DNA from: Bacillota bacterium
GTDB taxonomy: Bacteria > Bacillota > Negativicutes > Sporomusales > UBA7701
DNA length: 64,000 nucleotides
Reading direction: 5' to 3'
Assembly: GCA_023415775.1 (NCBI GenBank)
Contig: JAEZJM010000020.1
Location: 1 to 64,000, forward strand
Under the pieces are notes generated by a model that was not told where the DNA came from, did no database searches, and saw only the letters and a list, made by a program, of their open reading frames with translations. Made by a program: the position numbers and the translations under genes. Shown here piece by piece: positions 33,953 to 44,844 of this stretch (the stretch's first letter is position 1; every line of letters starts with the position of its first letter).

Positions 33953-35098
33953 GTGAAGGCCATCAGCGGGGATTATAGCGCCGAGGGCGTCATGGCCCTA
34001 ACCATGCAAGGAAAAATCTATACTTTCAACGCGGCGGCCGCCGAGATTCTGGAAATGCAGCAGGACGAGGTGGTGAACCAGCCTTTCGGGCTCCATTTTT
34101 TCAACTATGCGGAAAACGATGAATTCAACCAGGTCATTTTGAATTTTTATCTTCAGCAATATCCCGGAGATATGTTTGTTGTCCCCTTTTTTACCGGGCA
34201 AACCCGCAAATTGCTTTTTTTAAAATGCAGCCTGGTTTATTCTCAGCAGGCGGGCGTCCCCGAGAAAATTGGCATGGTGGCTGTTTTCCGCGATGTCAGC
34301 CATATCCCCGAAGTCAAGAACGTGCTCCAAGCGGCTGCGGAGTGGAAAAGAAGGGAAAGCGGCGAAAAACTGGGAGTGCTCCAGGGTACCGCCCCTGAGT
34401 CTCCCCTGGTTGTCCTGCAAAATGTCAGCAAGACCTATGCGACAGGCGGCATCCCTTTCCAGGCCCTACAGCCGACCAGTCTGGACATTTACCCGGGGGA
34501 ACTGGTCGTCATCCTTGGCCCGAGCGGCTGCGGCAAAAGCACCCTGCTGAATCTCATTGGCGGCATGGATCAGCCGTCCGGCGGGCGGATCCTGTACTCC
34601 GGCGTGGATATCGCCGCGGCCGACGACCGTCATCTGACCCGTTACCGGCGCCAGGAAGTCGGCTTCATTTTTCAGTTTTACCACCTGATTCCGGACCTCA
34701 CGGCCGGGGAAAATGTCCGCTTGGCCGCCGAAATGGCAGATAACCCGTTAGCCTTGACCGAGGTCTTTCGCGAGGTGGGCCTGGCGGACCGGCTGGACCA
34801 CTTTCCTTCGCAGCTCTCCGGCGGCGAGCAGCAACGGGTCTCTATCGCCCGGGCCCTTATCAAACAGCCGAAAATCCTGCTCTGCGACGAACCGACGGGA
34901 GCGCTTGACAGCAAAAGCGGCAAGGTCGTGCTGGAACTTCTAGGGCGCTTGCGCACCGACGGCCGGACGGTGGTGGTCGTCACCCATAATACCGCCATTG
35001 CGGCAATGGCCGACCGCATTTTCAAGATGCGCAACGGACAGTTGGTAGAAAGCTACAGGAACCCCTACCCGATTCCACCGGCGCAAATAGAGCTGTAA
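33953..35098 (+). CDS. PAS domain fused to ABC transporter ATPase (LolD/MacB-type)
   Basis: A 381-residue fusion. Residues about 8-120 are a PAS domain (GKIYTFNAAAAEILEMQQDE then MVAVFRDVSHIPEV). Residues about 150-375 are a complete ABC ATPase with Walker A GPSGCGKST, signature LSGGEQQRVSIARAL, Walker B ILLCDEPTGALD and H-loop VVTHN. GTG 33953 starts 4 nt after the fusion-protein stop. An N-terminal PAS sensor on an export ATPase is unusual and suggests that a signal gates transport directly. Confidence 0.88.
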   Translation: MKAISGDYSAEGVMALTMQGKIYTFNAAAAEILEMQQDEVVNQPFGLHFFNYAENDEFNQVILNFYLQQYPGDMFVVPFFTGQTRKLLFLKCSLVYSQQAGVPEKIGMVAVFRDVSHIPEVKNVLQAAAEWKRRESGEKLGVLQGTAPESPLVVLQNVSKTYATGGIPFQALQPTSLDIYPGELVVILGPSGCGKSTLLNLIGGMDQPSGGRILYSGVDIAAADDRHLTRYRRQEVGFIFQFYHLIPDLTAGENVRLAAEMADNPLALTEVFREVGLADRLDHFPSQLSGGEQQRVSIARALIKQPKILLCDEPTGALDSKSGKVVLELLGRLRTDGRTVVVVTHNTAIAAMADRIFKMRNGQLVESYRNPYPIPPAQIEL

Positions 35099-35155
35099 GC
35101 GGCAACCGGTCCGGCCTTCGAGGATCGAGGGTCAGATTTATCAGCGGGGGTGCGT

Positions 35156-36223
35156 ATGGAGATTAGGCAGGATGTTGAGTGGCGCGACTATGCGGCGCTA
35201 ACAACCGAGATTTACCGCCATTATCACCAATATCGCGACAGTATGTCGCCGTTGGTCAAGAATATTGTCAGTGGCCGGAGTCCTTTCAGCAGCCATATCG
35301 AAAAGTCCCTTGCCGGCGTTTATGATGGTGGTAAGCTTTTGGCTGCCGCAGTGCTGACTTCAAGCGCGAAGCTCCCGGGGTACCTGAGTATGGCGTTTTT
35401 TGAGGCGCTGGATAACCGGACCGCTATCCAGCTGTTGCTGGAGCATGCGAAGAGTAGCGCGGCTGCGCGGGGGCTCAATACGGTAATCGTAGGCATCAAC
35501 GGGCATATGAATTACGGCATGGGTCTTTTGTGCGACAACTTTGACAAGCCGGTGTCTTTCTGGTCTTCGTTCAATCCGCCTTACTACTATGATTATCTAA
35601 AAGATCATGCCGACAAAGAGCATGGCCTTGCATCATATGTTTTCGATCTTGCGACGGTTGGTTTTGCCAAATACCAGTCTTTGTTCGGTAGGCTGAACAA
35701 ACGTTTCAGGTACCGCGTAGCTGATTTCAAGCAGCTTGGCCGGGAGGTCGAAGTATATACCCGCCTGATTAACGGGTGTTTTGGGGGTCACCCCTTGTAC
35801 TGGGAACGGACTACGGCTGAGAACCAGGAAATGTATGAGGCTCTCCGGCCCTTCTTGCGGGGAGAAAACTTGATCTTCGCCGAGGATGAAGGGCGGCCGG
35901 CCGGCTATGTCCTTTGGCATCCTGACCTTAACGAAATGATTCCGCCCGGCAAGTCGATCGGGCTGGGGACCTTTATCAAGTACCTAATCGGCTGGCCTAG
36001 GATAACGAGCTTCAAGGTTGCGGAAATTGGCGTGTTGCCTAAATATCGGGGATCAGGGCTGATCTTCGGACTTCTGCACAACTGCTTTTGCCTTGCCAAG
36101 GATCGGTATAGCCAGTGTGAGAGCGGCTGGATTATGGACGAAAATTTCCTTTCCCGAAGTCTCATCAGCCATTTTGGCGGAACGGAGTACAAGCATTACA
36201 AGGTGCTGGAGTTTGGTGCGTGA
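35156..36223 (+). CDS. GNAT-like N-acetyltransferase-fold protein
   Basis: A 355-residue protein. The C-terminal part contains an acetyl-CoA-binding-like motif, AEIGVLPKYRGSGLIFGLLH (about 289-308), with the R/Q-x-x-G-x-G/A pattern. The N-terminal half looks like a second degenerate GNAT domain. It is similar in build to uncharacterised two-domain GNAT proteins of about 370 residues. ATG 35156 has GGGGG 5 nt upstream. It follows the ABC exporter genes by about 57 bp and could modify the exported compound. Confidence 0.6.
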   Translation: MEIRQDVEWRDYAALTTEIYRHYHQYRDSMSPLVKNIVSGRSPFSSHIEKSLAGVYDGGKLLAAAVLTSSAKLPGYLSMAFFEALDNRTAIQLLLEHAKSSAAARGLNTVIVGINGHMNYGMGLLCDNFDKPVSFWSSFNPPYYYDYLKDHADKEHGLASYVFDLATVGFAKYQSLFGRLNKRFRYRVADFKQLGREVEVYTRLINGCFGGHPLYWERTTAENQEMYEALRPFLRGENLIFAEDEGRPAGYVLWHPDLNEMIPPGKSIGLGTFIKYLIGWPRITSFKVAEIGVLPKYRGSGLIFGLLHNCFCLAKDRYSQCESGWIMDENFLSRSLISHFGGTEYKHYKVLEFGA

Positions 36224-36380
36224 ACCCGCGATCGATTTTGCGAAGGGCGGATTTCCGGGGGAGACGGATCAATTCCGTGAATCTCTATTCCGGTTTTGAC
36301 GGAATTTGCAAGGTCACGGATCGCCTCCACCATGGATAGCACTCTCAGAAGGCACCCACAAAAAATATCTTCCCGCCCTA

Positions 36381-36410
36381 TTGACAAACACGCACCCATG
36401 CTGGTATATT
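36381..36410 (+). promoter_or_regulatory. Promoter of leu operon
   Basis: TTGACA (36381-36386), 18-nt spacer, TATATT (36405-36410). Transcription would start near 36417 and enter the T-box leader. Confidence 0.75.
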
Positions 36411-36416
36411 GTATAC

Positions 36417-36780
36417 AAAGTTACAACCCGGCGCCAAAAAACGCGCCAAGAGGCACGGGGTTTACACTTTGACTACTCTGGTGCCCGTGACTGGTAAACA
36501 GAATATCGAACATCTACAGGTGATGATTGGGAGAAAAGGAACGGCCCAAACCGCTCAGAGAGCCGGTGGTTGCTGCGAACCGGTGCGGAAGTCGTATCCG
36601 AACAACTCGCCCATGAACTGTTTCGCTGAACGCACACGACCCCGTGCAAATAGGCGGAGACGTAAGCCGGGCGTTAGCCGGCAGCCGCTGATGGGCGGTG
36701 AGAGAGTACAGTATAGGGTGGTACCGCGGAATATTCCGCCCCTATTGACGTCATTGACGTCAATAGGGGCGGTTTTGTTT
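36417..36780 (+). promoter_or_regulatory. T-box leader, Leu (CUC) specifier
   Basis: A complete tRNA-sensing leader: stem I with AGAGAG (36557-36562), specifier CTC (36606-36608) in AACAACTCGCCCATGAA, and the T-box sequence AGGGTGGTACCGCGG (36715-36729). The terminator has 16-bp arms (36736-36751, 36757-36772) followed by TTTTGTTT. Uncharged tRNA-Leu(GAG) should favour antitermination and switch on leuA and the genes behind it. It fills most of the gap between the acetyltransferase-like gene and leuA. Confidence 0.93.
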
Positions 36781-36808
36781 TCGCCGAAACAAAAGGAGGA
36801 AGACCGAC

Positions 36809-38359
36809 ATGGACACAAGGACAATCAGGATATTCGACACGACGCTGCGGGACGGCGAACAGACCCCGGGAGTAACCCTCAATGCCGCCGAAAAACTGGA
36901 GATCGCCCAAACCCTCGCGAAACTCCGCGTCGATATCATCGAGGCCGGTTTTCCGGCCGCTTCCCCCGGCGACTTTTCCGCCGTCAGCGAAATCGCCGCC
37001 AAAGTCCGCGGACCGATCATCGCCGGCCTGGCCCGCACCAACACCAAGGACATCGACGCCGCCGTCAACGCCCTCAAAAAAGCCGAACGGCCGCGCATCC
37101 ACACCTTCATCGCCACAAGCGACATCCACCTCCAATATAAGCTCAAGATGACCAGGGACGAGGTGCTGTCCGCCGCGCAGGACGCGGTCCGCCACGCCCG
37201 CCGGTTTGTCGACGACGTCGAGTTTTCCGCCGAAGACGCCTCCCGCTCCGACCGCGACTACCTCTGCCAGGTCTTCACCGCCGCAATCGCCGCCGGCGCC
37301 ACAACAATAAACATCCCCGACACCGTCGGTTACACCACCCCGGACGAATTCGGCGCCCTCATCCGCTACATCCGCGAGCGCGTCCCCAACATCGGCCAGG
37401 CCGTCATCAGCGTCCACTGCCATAACGACCTCGGCATGGCGGTCGCCAACTCGCTGGCCGCCGTCATGAACGGCGCCGGTCAGGTCGAGTGCACCGTCAA
37501 CGGCCTCGGCGAGCGGGCCGGCAACGCCGCCATGGAAGAAATCATCATGGCCTTCCACACCCGCCCCGAATACTACCGGGCCGCCACCGGCATCGACACC
37601 AGCCACATCTACCGCGCTTCGCGGCTGGTCAGCGTCCTGAGCGGCGTTGCCGTCCAGCCCAACAAAGCGGTCGTCGGCGACAACGCCTTCGCCCACGAAT
37701 CCGGCATCCACCAGCACGGCGTCCTCAATAACGCCCTCACCTACGAAATCATGCGCCCCGAAACAATAGGCCTCAACCGCAACGCCCTTATCCTCGGCAA
37801 ACTCTCCGGCCGCCATGCCCTCGAAGAGCGCCTCAAAACCCTTGGCTACGACCTCGAACCCGAGCGCATCAACGAAATCTTCGTCAAATTCAAAGAACTG
37901 GCCGACCGCAAGAAAATGGTCTTTGACCGCGACATCGAAGCCCTCGTCGCCGAAAAAGCGTCGGCCATGCCCGAATGGTACCGCCTCGTCAACCACCACG
38001 TCGTCAGCGGCAACCAGACAACCGCCACCGCCATGGTCAGAATCGAAACCGACCAAGGCTTCACCGAGCAGGCTTCCTGCGGTGACGGACCGGTGGACGC
38101 AGCCTTCAAAGCGATCGAAAAAGCGGTGGGCTTCGCGGTCTGCCTCAAAGACTACCAGATCAAAGCCGTCACCTCCGGTGAAGACGCCCTCGGCGAAGCG
38201 ACCGTATGGCTTGAGCAAGACGGCCGGGTCATCAGCGGCCGCGGCCTCAGCACCGACGTCATTGAAGCCAGCGCCAAGGCGTACGTCAGCGCCATCAACA
38301 AACTCATCGCCACCTGCGGCCATCCGGCCGCCGGCGCGATTGCAGCGGGAGGAGAATAA
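36809..38359 (+). CDS. leuA: 2-isopropylmalate synthase
   Basis: A 516-residue full-length enzyme. The DRE-TIM barrel carries [11 protein letters not shown] (about 10-20) and the metal site [14 protein letters not shown] (about 200-213). The C-terminal LeuA allosteric domain (about 390-505) that mediates leucine feedback is present. It condenses acetyl-CoA with 2-ketoisovalerate. It is the first gene of leuA-leuC-leuD-leuB-ilvB, downstream of the Leu T-box. Codon use is strongly C-ending, as in the rest of the operon. Confidence 0.96.
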   Translation: MDTRTIRIFDTTLRDGEQTPGVTLNAAEKLEIAQTLAKLRVDIIEAGFPAASPGDFSAVSEIAAKVRGPIIAGLARTNTKDIDAAVNALKKAERPRIHTFIATSDIHLQYKLKMTRDEVLSAAQDAVRHARRFVDDVEFSAEDASRSDRDYLCQVFTAAIAAGATTINIPDTVGYTTPDEFGALIRYIRERVPNIGQAVISVHCHNDLGMAVANSLAAVMNGAGQVECTVNGLGERAGNAAMEEIIMAFHTRPEYYRAATGIDTSHIYRASRLVSVLSGVAVQPNKAVVGDNAFAHESGIHQHGVLNNALTYEIMRPETIGLNRNALILGKLSGRHALEERLKTLGYDLEPERINEIFVKFKELADRKKMVFDRDIEALVAEKASAMPEWYRLVNHHVVSGNQTTATAMVRIETDQGFTEQASCGDGPVDAAFKAIEKAVGFAVCLKDYQIKAVTSGEDALGEATVWLEQDGRVISGRGLSTDVIEASAKAYVSAINKLIATCGHPAAGAIAAGGE

Positions 38360-38364
38360 AACAC

Positions 38365-39623
<1,259 letters not shown>

Positions 39624-39627
<4 letters not shown>

Positions 39628-40115
39628 TTCTCGAAGGCAACGTCTGGCGCTACGGAGACAACGTCGACACCGACGTCATCATCCCCGCCCGCTACCTCAA
39701 CACCGCCGACCCCAAAGCTCTCGCCGCCCACTGCATGGAAGACCTCGACCCCGCCTTCGCCGGCAAAGTCAAGCCGGGGGACATCATCGTCGCCGGCCGC
39801 AACTTCGGCTGCGGCTCCTCCCGCGAGCACGCCCCCCTCGCGATTAAGACCAGCGGCGTCACCTGCGTCATCGCCGACGGCTTCGCCCGCATCTTCTACC
39901 GCAACGGCATCAACATCGGTCTGCCCCTCGTCGAACTGGGCGCGGCCGTCGCCGAGATCAAAAGCGGCGACCGGATACGCGTCGACCTCGGCGGCGGCAC
40001 CATCGAAAACCTCGCCAGCGGCAAAAAATTCGCCATTCAGCCGCTCCCCGGCTTCATCCAGGACATCGCCAAAGCCGGCGGCCTCATCAACTACGTCAAG
40101 GGGGAAAAGGCGTGA
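39624..40115 (+). CDS. leuD: 3-isopropylmalate dehydratase small subunit
   Basis: A 163-residue swivel-domain protein with [13 protein letters not shown] (about 13-25) and [12 protein letters not shown] (about 56-67). It overlaps the leuC stop (ATGA), and its own stop overlaps the leuB start (GTGA), so all three are translationally coupled. Confidence 0.95.
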
Positions 40116-41182
40116 GCAGCAAAAAAATCGTCATCATCCCCGGCGATGGCATTGGCCCCGAAATCACCGCCGCCGCGCAGGAAATCCTTGATCTTGCGGC
40201 CCGTAAAGCCGGCCTTGCCCTCGAATACACCACCTGCCTCGCCGGCGGCGCGGCCATCGACACGCGCGGCGTGCCCCTGCCCGAAGACACCCTCGCTGCC
40301 GCCAAGGCCGCTGACGCCGTCCTCCTCGGCGCGGTCGGCGGGCCCAAGTGGGACGCCGTCGCCCCCGACATCCGCCCCGAAAAAGCCATCCTCGGCCTCC
40401 GCAAAGCCCTCGGCCTCTACGCCAACCTGCGCCCAGTCAAAGTCTCCGACGCTTTAGCCGCCTACTCGCCCCTCAAGCCCGAAATCGTCACCGGCACCGA
40501 CATCCTCATCGTCCGCGAACTAACCGGCGGCATCTACTTCGGGCCAAAATGCGAAAGCGAGACCGTCGACGGCGCGGAACGGGCCTGGGACACCGAAATA
40601 TACAGCGTCCCCGAGGTCGCCCGCATCGTCAGGATGGCTTGCCAGGCCGCCAAAGGCCGCCGCGGCAAAGTCACCTCGGTTGACAAAGCCAACGTCCTCG
40701 CCTCCTCCCGTCTCTGGCGGCGCGTGGCCACCGCCACCGCCCAGGAAGCGGGCGTCGACATCGCCCATATGTACGTCGATAACTGCGCCATGCAGCTCGT
40801 CCTCGGCCCCAAAACCTTCGACGTCATTGTCACCGGCAACCTGTTCGGCGACATATTGAGCGATGAAGCGGCCGTAGTCGCCGGCTCCATCGGCCTCTTG
40901 CCCTCGGCCAGCATCGGTGACGGCCCCGGCCTTTACGAGCCCATCCACGGCTCGGCCCCCGACATCGCCGGCCAGGGCATCGCCAATCCCGTCGGCACAG
41001 TCCTCTCGGCCGCCATGCTTCTCCGCCACTCCCTCAAGGCCGAAGCGCCCGCCGCCGCCATCGAAAAAGCCGTCGACGCCGTCCTTGCCGAGGGCTACCG
41101 GACAGCGGATTTGTACAGACCGGGGCTCACCAAAGTATCGACCGAAGAAATGAGCAAAATGATAATTAAGCAACTCCAATAG
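40112..41182 (+). CDS. leuB: 3-isopropylmalate dehydrogenase
   Basis: A 356-residue isocitrate/isopropylmalate dehydrogenase family protein. Motifs are IPGDGIGPEI (about 8-17), the RELTGGIYFG loop and NLFGDILSDEAA (metal-binding Asps). It oxidatively decarboxylates 3-isopropylmalate with NAD+. GTG start at 40112 overlaps the leuD stop. Confidence 0.96.
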   Translation: MSSKKIVIIPGDGIGPEITAAAQEILDLAARKAGLALEYTTCLAGGAAIDTRGVPLPEDTLAAAKAADAVLLGAVGGPKWDAVAPDIRPEKAILGLRKALGLYANLRPVKVSDALAAYSPLKPEIVTGTDILIVRELTGGIYFGPKCESETVDGAERAWDTEIYSVPEVARIVRMACQAAKGRRGKVTSVDKANVLASSRLWRRVATATAQEAGVDIAHMYVDNCAMQLVLGPKTFDVIVTGNLFGDILSDEAAVVAGSIGLLPSASIGDGPGLYEPIHGSAPDIAGQGIANPVGTVLSAAMLLRHSLKAEAPAAAIEKAVDAVLAEGYRTADLYRPGLTKVSTEEMSKMIIKQLQ

Positions 41183-41214
41183 CAATACGCGAATTAACGA
41201 AAGGGGGTGATTGT

Positions 41215-42873
41215 GTGCGCATATCAGGCGCCCAGATCATCGTCGAATGCCTCAAAGAACAAGGCGTCGACACTGTCTTCGGCTACCCTGGCGGCACAAT
41301 CCTGCCGCTCTACGACGCCCTCCACGGCTCGCCCGTAAGGCACATTCTCACCGCCCACGAACAGGGAGCGGCCCACGCCGCCGACGGCTTTGCCCGCGCC
41401 AGCGGCCGGGTCGGGGTATGCATCGCCACCTCCGGACCGGGCGCCACCAACCTTGTCACCGGCCTGGCGGCCGCCTTCATGGACTCTGTCCCCGTCGTCG
41501 CCGTCACCGGCCAGGTGCCCACTTCGCTCATCGGCCGCGACGCCTTTCAGGAAGTCGACATCACCGGCATAACAATGCCGATAACCAAGCACAACTTCCT
41601 CGTCAAAGACACCGCCAAGCTGGCCGACACCCTCCGTTACGCCTTCCGCATCGCCGCCTCCGGCCGCCCCGGCCCAGTGCTCGTCGACGTCCCGCGCGAC
41701 GTCCAGACCGCTGCCGTGCTGTTCGAGCCGGCCGCCGCCCCGGACAGAGTGCCCTTCGCCATGAGCGGGGCGGTACTGACCCGCATCGACGCCGCGGCCG
41801 CTGCCATCGCCCGCGCCCGGCAGCCGGTCATCATCGTCGGCGGCGGAGCCGTGGCTGCCGAGGCTTCGGCAGAGGTCGCCGCGCTGGCCGAAAAGCTCGC
41901 CTGCCCGGTCGTCAGCACCCTCATGGGCCTAGGCGCCATCCCTGCCTCCCATCCGCTCTTCCTCGGCCTTACCGGCATGCACGGCCACAAACCGGCCAAC
42001 AACTGCATCCACGACGCCGACCTCATCATCGCCGTCGGCAGCCGCTTCAGCGACCGTGTGACAGGCGACCGGGCCAAATACGCCGCCGGCAAAACCGTCG
42101 TCCACATCGACGTCGACCCTGCGGAGATAGACAAAAACGTTGCCGCCGGCATCGGTCTTACCGGCGACATGAAAACCATCCTCGCCTTTCTGAGCGCCAG
42201 GGTGCCCGGAGGGGACACAAAAGCCTGGTGGGAAAAGATCGCCGGCTGGCAGGCCGATTACTGTTCAGAACCCAGCGGAGAGCGTCTTACCGCTCCGTCG
42301 CTGTTCGCGGAAATTTCCGCCCAGACCGCCGGCGCCGAATGCATCTTCGCCACCGACGTCGGCCAGCATCAGATGTGGGCCGCCCAGCACCTCAAGATCG
42401 AAACCCCGCGCACCTGGATTACCTCCGGCGGCCTCGGCGCCATGGGCTTCGGCTTGCCGGCCGCCATGGGGGCACAGTTCGCCTCCCCCGGCAAACGCGT
42501 CATCCACATTGCCGGCGATGGCGGCTTCAAAATGACCGGCGCCGAGCTCTACACCGTCGCCGCCCACCGCCTGCCTGTCATCTCCGTCATCGTCAACAAC
42601 AACGGTCTCGGCATGATCCGCCAGCTCCAGCACGCCTTCTTCGCCAAGCGCTACACCGCCTGCGAACTGCCGGCCGTAGACTTCACCGCCTTTGCCGCCG
42701 CTTTCGGCATCCCCGCCGCCACCGCCGATACCCCGCAGGAATTTGCCGCCGCCTTCGCCGCCGCCCTTGCCTCGTCAGGCCCGCGGGTAATCGTCGCCAA
42801 CATCGCCGCCGAAGACCTCGTAACCCCCATGGTGCCGCCGGGGGCGGCCATCAACGCCTATCTCGACATTTGA
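41215..42873 (+). CDS. ilvB: Acetolactate synthase large subunit (first copy)
   Basis: A 552-residue ThDP/FAD enzyme. The N-terminal PYR domain has the catalytic Glu in AHEQGAAHAADGFARASG, the centre is an FAD-like domain, and the C-terminal PP domain carries GDGGFKMTGAEL. It condenses pyruvate to acetolactate, or pyruvate with 2-ketobutyrate, with the small subunit encoded at 43296. It is the last large gene under the Leu T-box. A paralogue at 45278 is under an Ile T-box. GTG start follows AAGGGGG. Confidence 0.95.
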   Translation: MRISGAQIIVECLKEQGVDTVFGYPGGTILPLYDALHGSPVRHILTAHEQGAAHAADGFARASGRVGVCIATSGPGATNLVTGLAAAFMDSVPVVAVTGQVPTSLIGRDAFQEVDITGITMPITKHNFLVKDTAKLADTLRYAFRIAASGRPGPVLVDVPRDVQTAAVLFEPAAAPDRVPFAMSGAVLTRIDAAAAAIARARQPVIIVGGGAVAAEASAEVAALAEKLACPVVSTLMGLGAIPASHPLFLGLTGMHGHKPANNCIHDADLIIAVGSRFSDRVTGDRAKYAAGKTVVHIDVDPAEIDKNVAAGIGLTGDMKTILAFLSARVPGGDTKAWWEKIAGWQADYCSEPSGERLTAPSLFAEISAQTAGAECIFATDVGQHQMWAAQHLKIETPRTWITSGGLGAMGFGLPAAMGAQFASPGKRVIHIAGDGGFKMTGAELYTVAAHRLPVISVIVNNNGLGMIRQLQHAFFAKRYTACELPAVDFTAFAAAFGIPAATADTPQEFAAAFAAALASSGPRVIVANIAAEDLVTPMVPPGAAINAYLDI

Positions 42874-42888
42874 AAGGAGGTGGCCTAA

Positions 42889-42999
42889 GTGACCGTCAGC
42901 ATCGACATGCAAGCAGTCGTCACCGCCGACGCCGAAGCCATCCCGGGGGTCGATCCGCGGGCCGACGGAAACCTGCTGCGCCAGTCGCTCGGGGCATAA
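42889..42999 (+). CDS. Microprotein (36 aa) at end of leu-ilvB unit
   Basis: GTG at 42889 has a near-perfect AAAGGAGG (42873-42880) 8 nt upstream, starting right after the ilvB stop. The peptide ends GVDPRADGNLLRQSLGA. A second peptide at 44845, after ilvC, ends GVDPHADQNLLRLAGIS. The shared GVDPxADxNLLR motif in two separate units argues for a real translated family. It is not a classical attenuator peptide: no run of regulatory codons, and the following leader has its own promoter. Function unknown. Confidence 0.7.
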   Translation: MTVSIDMQAVVTADAEAIPGVDPRADGNLLRQSLGA

Positions 43000-43032
43000 C
43001 AAAAAAGAATAAAGAACTTATCATAAAGTGTA

Positions 43033-43061
43033 TTGACAAAAGTATTAAGTCCGTGGATAAT
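43033..43061 (+). promoter_or_regulatory. Promoter of ilvN-ilvC unit
   Basis: TTGACA (43033-43038), 17-nt spacer, GATAAT (43056-43061). It places transcription start at about 43068, just before the riboswitch. Confidence 0.75.
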
Positions 43062-43087
43062 GTATACAACATTACAATGACGTGATG

Positions 43088-43240
43088 TAAGGAAGTGCGT
43101 CTAGGGTTCCGCCGTTAACAAACGGGCCTGGACCGAGCGGCGCAGAATGCGATAACGCATTACACCGTGGGTATAAAAGACCCTGCGGGAAGTTTCTTAC
43201 GAAAGAAGTAGGGGACTTTTCCGCAGGCATTTTTATACCC
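43088..43240 (+). promoter_or_regulatory. ykkC subtype-2 riboswitch (probably ppGpp) with terminator
   Basis: The aptamer core is clear: TCTAGGGTTCCGCC (43100-43113), CCTGGACCGAGCGG (43127-43140), TTACACCG (43160-43167) and GGGTATAAAAGACCC. The expression platform is a hairpin in which CCTGCGGGAAGT (43182-43193) pairs with ACTTTTCCGCAGG (43215-43227). GGGTATAAAA (43170-43179) can pair with TTTTATACCC (43231-43240), so the aptamer 3' strand competes with a long terminator stem. Subtype 2 members sense ppGpp or PRPP. Placement before ilvN-ilvC points to ppGpp. Confidence 0.88.
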
Positions 43241-43295
43241 TAAAGGTTTGTATACAGTATTCAGTATGCATGTACACAACGAGAGGAGGATCAGC

Positions 43296-43823
43296 GTGAA
43301 ACACGTGCTGTCGATACTGGTCTACAATCAGCCCGGCGTGTTGGTCAGGGTAGCGGGCATGTTTTCCCGGCGGGGCTTCAATATCCACAGCCTGGCCGTC
43401 GGCACGACCCAAGACCCGAGATATTCGCGAATTACCGTGGTGGTGTGCGGCGACAACGGCATCCTCGATCAGGTCGTCAAACAGCTCGACAAACTAGTCG
43501 AGGTCGAAGCCATCCAGCTCCTGCCCCCGGAAGCCTCGGTGCGGCGGGGGATCGCGATGGTCAAGATCGCGGCCGGCGGCGACAAGCGGGCCGAAGTCCT
43601 CAAACTCGCCGAAGTGTTCCGCGCCAACATCGTCGACATCACCGAGCGTACGGCCACCTTCGAAATCACCGGCGACGACGACAAGATAGACGCATTCGTC
43701 GACCTGCTCGGCCCCTACGGCATCCTGGAAACGGTCCGCACCGGCCTCGCCGGTCTGGCCAGGGGCGAGAGCAACATCCACCAGTACGAGAGGAGAGAAT
43801 ACTATGAGCAAATTGTATTATGA
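43296..43823 (+). CDS. ilvN: Acetolactate synthase small (regulatory) subunit
   Basis: A 175-residue protein with an N-terminal ACT domain (about 3-75: [20 protein letters not shown] then [12 protein letters not shown]) and a C-terminal ALS-small-subunit domain (about 80-160). It binds valine-type effectors and activates IlvB. GTG 43296 is preferred, with GAGGAGGA 5 nt upstream; an ATG-like upstream frame lies in the leader. It overlaps ilvC by 20 nt. Either IlvB paralogue could be its partner. Confidence 0.94.
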   Translation: MKHVLSILVYNQPGVLVRVAGMFSRRGFNIHSLAVGTTQDPRYSRITVVVCGDNGILDQVVKQLDKLVEVEAIQLLPPEASVRRGIAMVKIAAGGDKRAEVLKLAEVFRANIVDITERTATFEITGDDDKIDAFVDLLGPYGILETVRTGLAGLARGESNIHQYERREYYEQIVL

Positions 43824-44796
43824 TCTTGACGCCAACTGGGATATGATCAGCAGCAAGAAAATCGCCGTCATCGGTTACGGCAGCCAGGGCCATGCCCATG
43901 CCCTCAACCTCAAGGAGAGCGGCATCGACGTAACCGTCGGCCTCTATAAAGGCAGCAAATCGTGGACCAAGGCCGAAAGCGACGGACTTAAAGTAGCCGC
44001 TGTCGCCGACGCCGTCGCCAGCGCCGACATCGTAATGATCCTCATCCCCGACGAAAAGCAGGGCCAGGTCTACCGCGACCACATCGCCCCCAACCTCAAA
44101 GACGGCGCTGCCCTCGCTTTCGCCCACGGCTTCAACATCCACTTCAGCCAGGTTGTGCCGCCCGGCAACATCGACGTCTTCATGGTCGCCCCCAAAGGAC
44201 CCGGCCACCTCGTCCGGCGGATGTACACCGAAGGCAAAGGCGTCCCCTGCCTGATGGCCGTCTACCAGAACTACACCGGCAACGCCCAGGAAATCGCCCT
44301 CGCCTACGCCCGTGGCATCGGCGGCACCCGCGCCGGCGTCCTGACAACCACCTTCAAAGAAGAGACCGAGACCGACCTCTTCGGCGAACAGGCCGTCCTC
44401 TGCGGCGGCGTAACCGAACTCATCAAAGCAGGCTTCGAAACCCTCGTGGAAGCCGGCTATCAGCCCGAATCGGCCTACTTCGAGTGCCTGCACGAAATGA
44501 AGCTCATCGTCGACCTCATGTACGAAGGCGGCATCGGCATGATGCGCTACTCCATCAGCGACACCGCCGAATTCGGCGACTACATGACAGGCAGACGCAT
44601 CATCCCCGACTCGACCCGCGCAGAGATGCGGCAGATCCTCGCCGAAATCCAGAGCGGCGAATTCGCCAAAAAGTGGATCCTCGAAAATCAGGCCAACCGC
44701 CCCGTGTTCAACGCCATGCGCAGAAGCGAGGCCGAGCACCAGATCGAAAAAGTCGGCAAAGACCTCAGGGCCATGATGCCCTGGCTCAAGAAATAG
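43804..44796 (+). CDS. ilvC: Ketol-acid reductoisomerase (class I)
   Basis: A 330-residue class I enzyme. The NADPH loop is [19 protein letters not shown], catalytic-site segments are [10 protein letters not shown] and GPGHLVRR, and the knotted domain has [19 protein letters not shown] and the metal-binding Glu residues. It converts acetolactate to dihydroxyisovalerate. It overlaps ilvN and is controlled by the ykkC-type switch. Confidence 0.97.
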   Translation: MSKLYYDLDANWDMISSKKIAVIGYGSQGHAHALNLKESGIDVTVGLYKGSKSWTKAESDGLKVAAVADAVASADIVMILIPDEKQGQVYRDHIAPNLKDGAALAFAHGFNIHFSQVVPPGNIDVFMVAPKGPGHLVRRMYTEGKGVPCLMAVYQNYTGNAQEIALAYARGIGGTRAGVLTTTFKEETETDLFGEQAVLCGGVTELIKAGFETLVEAGYQPESAYFECLHEMKLIVDLMYEGGIGMMRYSISDTAEFGDYMTGRRIIPDSTRAEMRQILAEIQSGEFAKKWILENQANRPVFNAMRRSEAEHQIEKVGKDLRAMMPWLKK

Positions 44797-44844
44797 CAGC
44801 CAGCTTCTCGGCGGATACCGAATAAAAGGCAAGGAGGGATCGTG

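Noticed and set aside
36409..36730. Open frames inside the leu leader
   Set aside because: They cover the T-box stem I to antiterminator and lack ribosome sites; the RNA structure explains the sequence.
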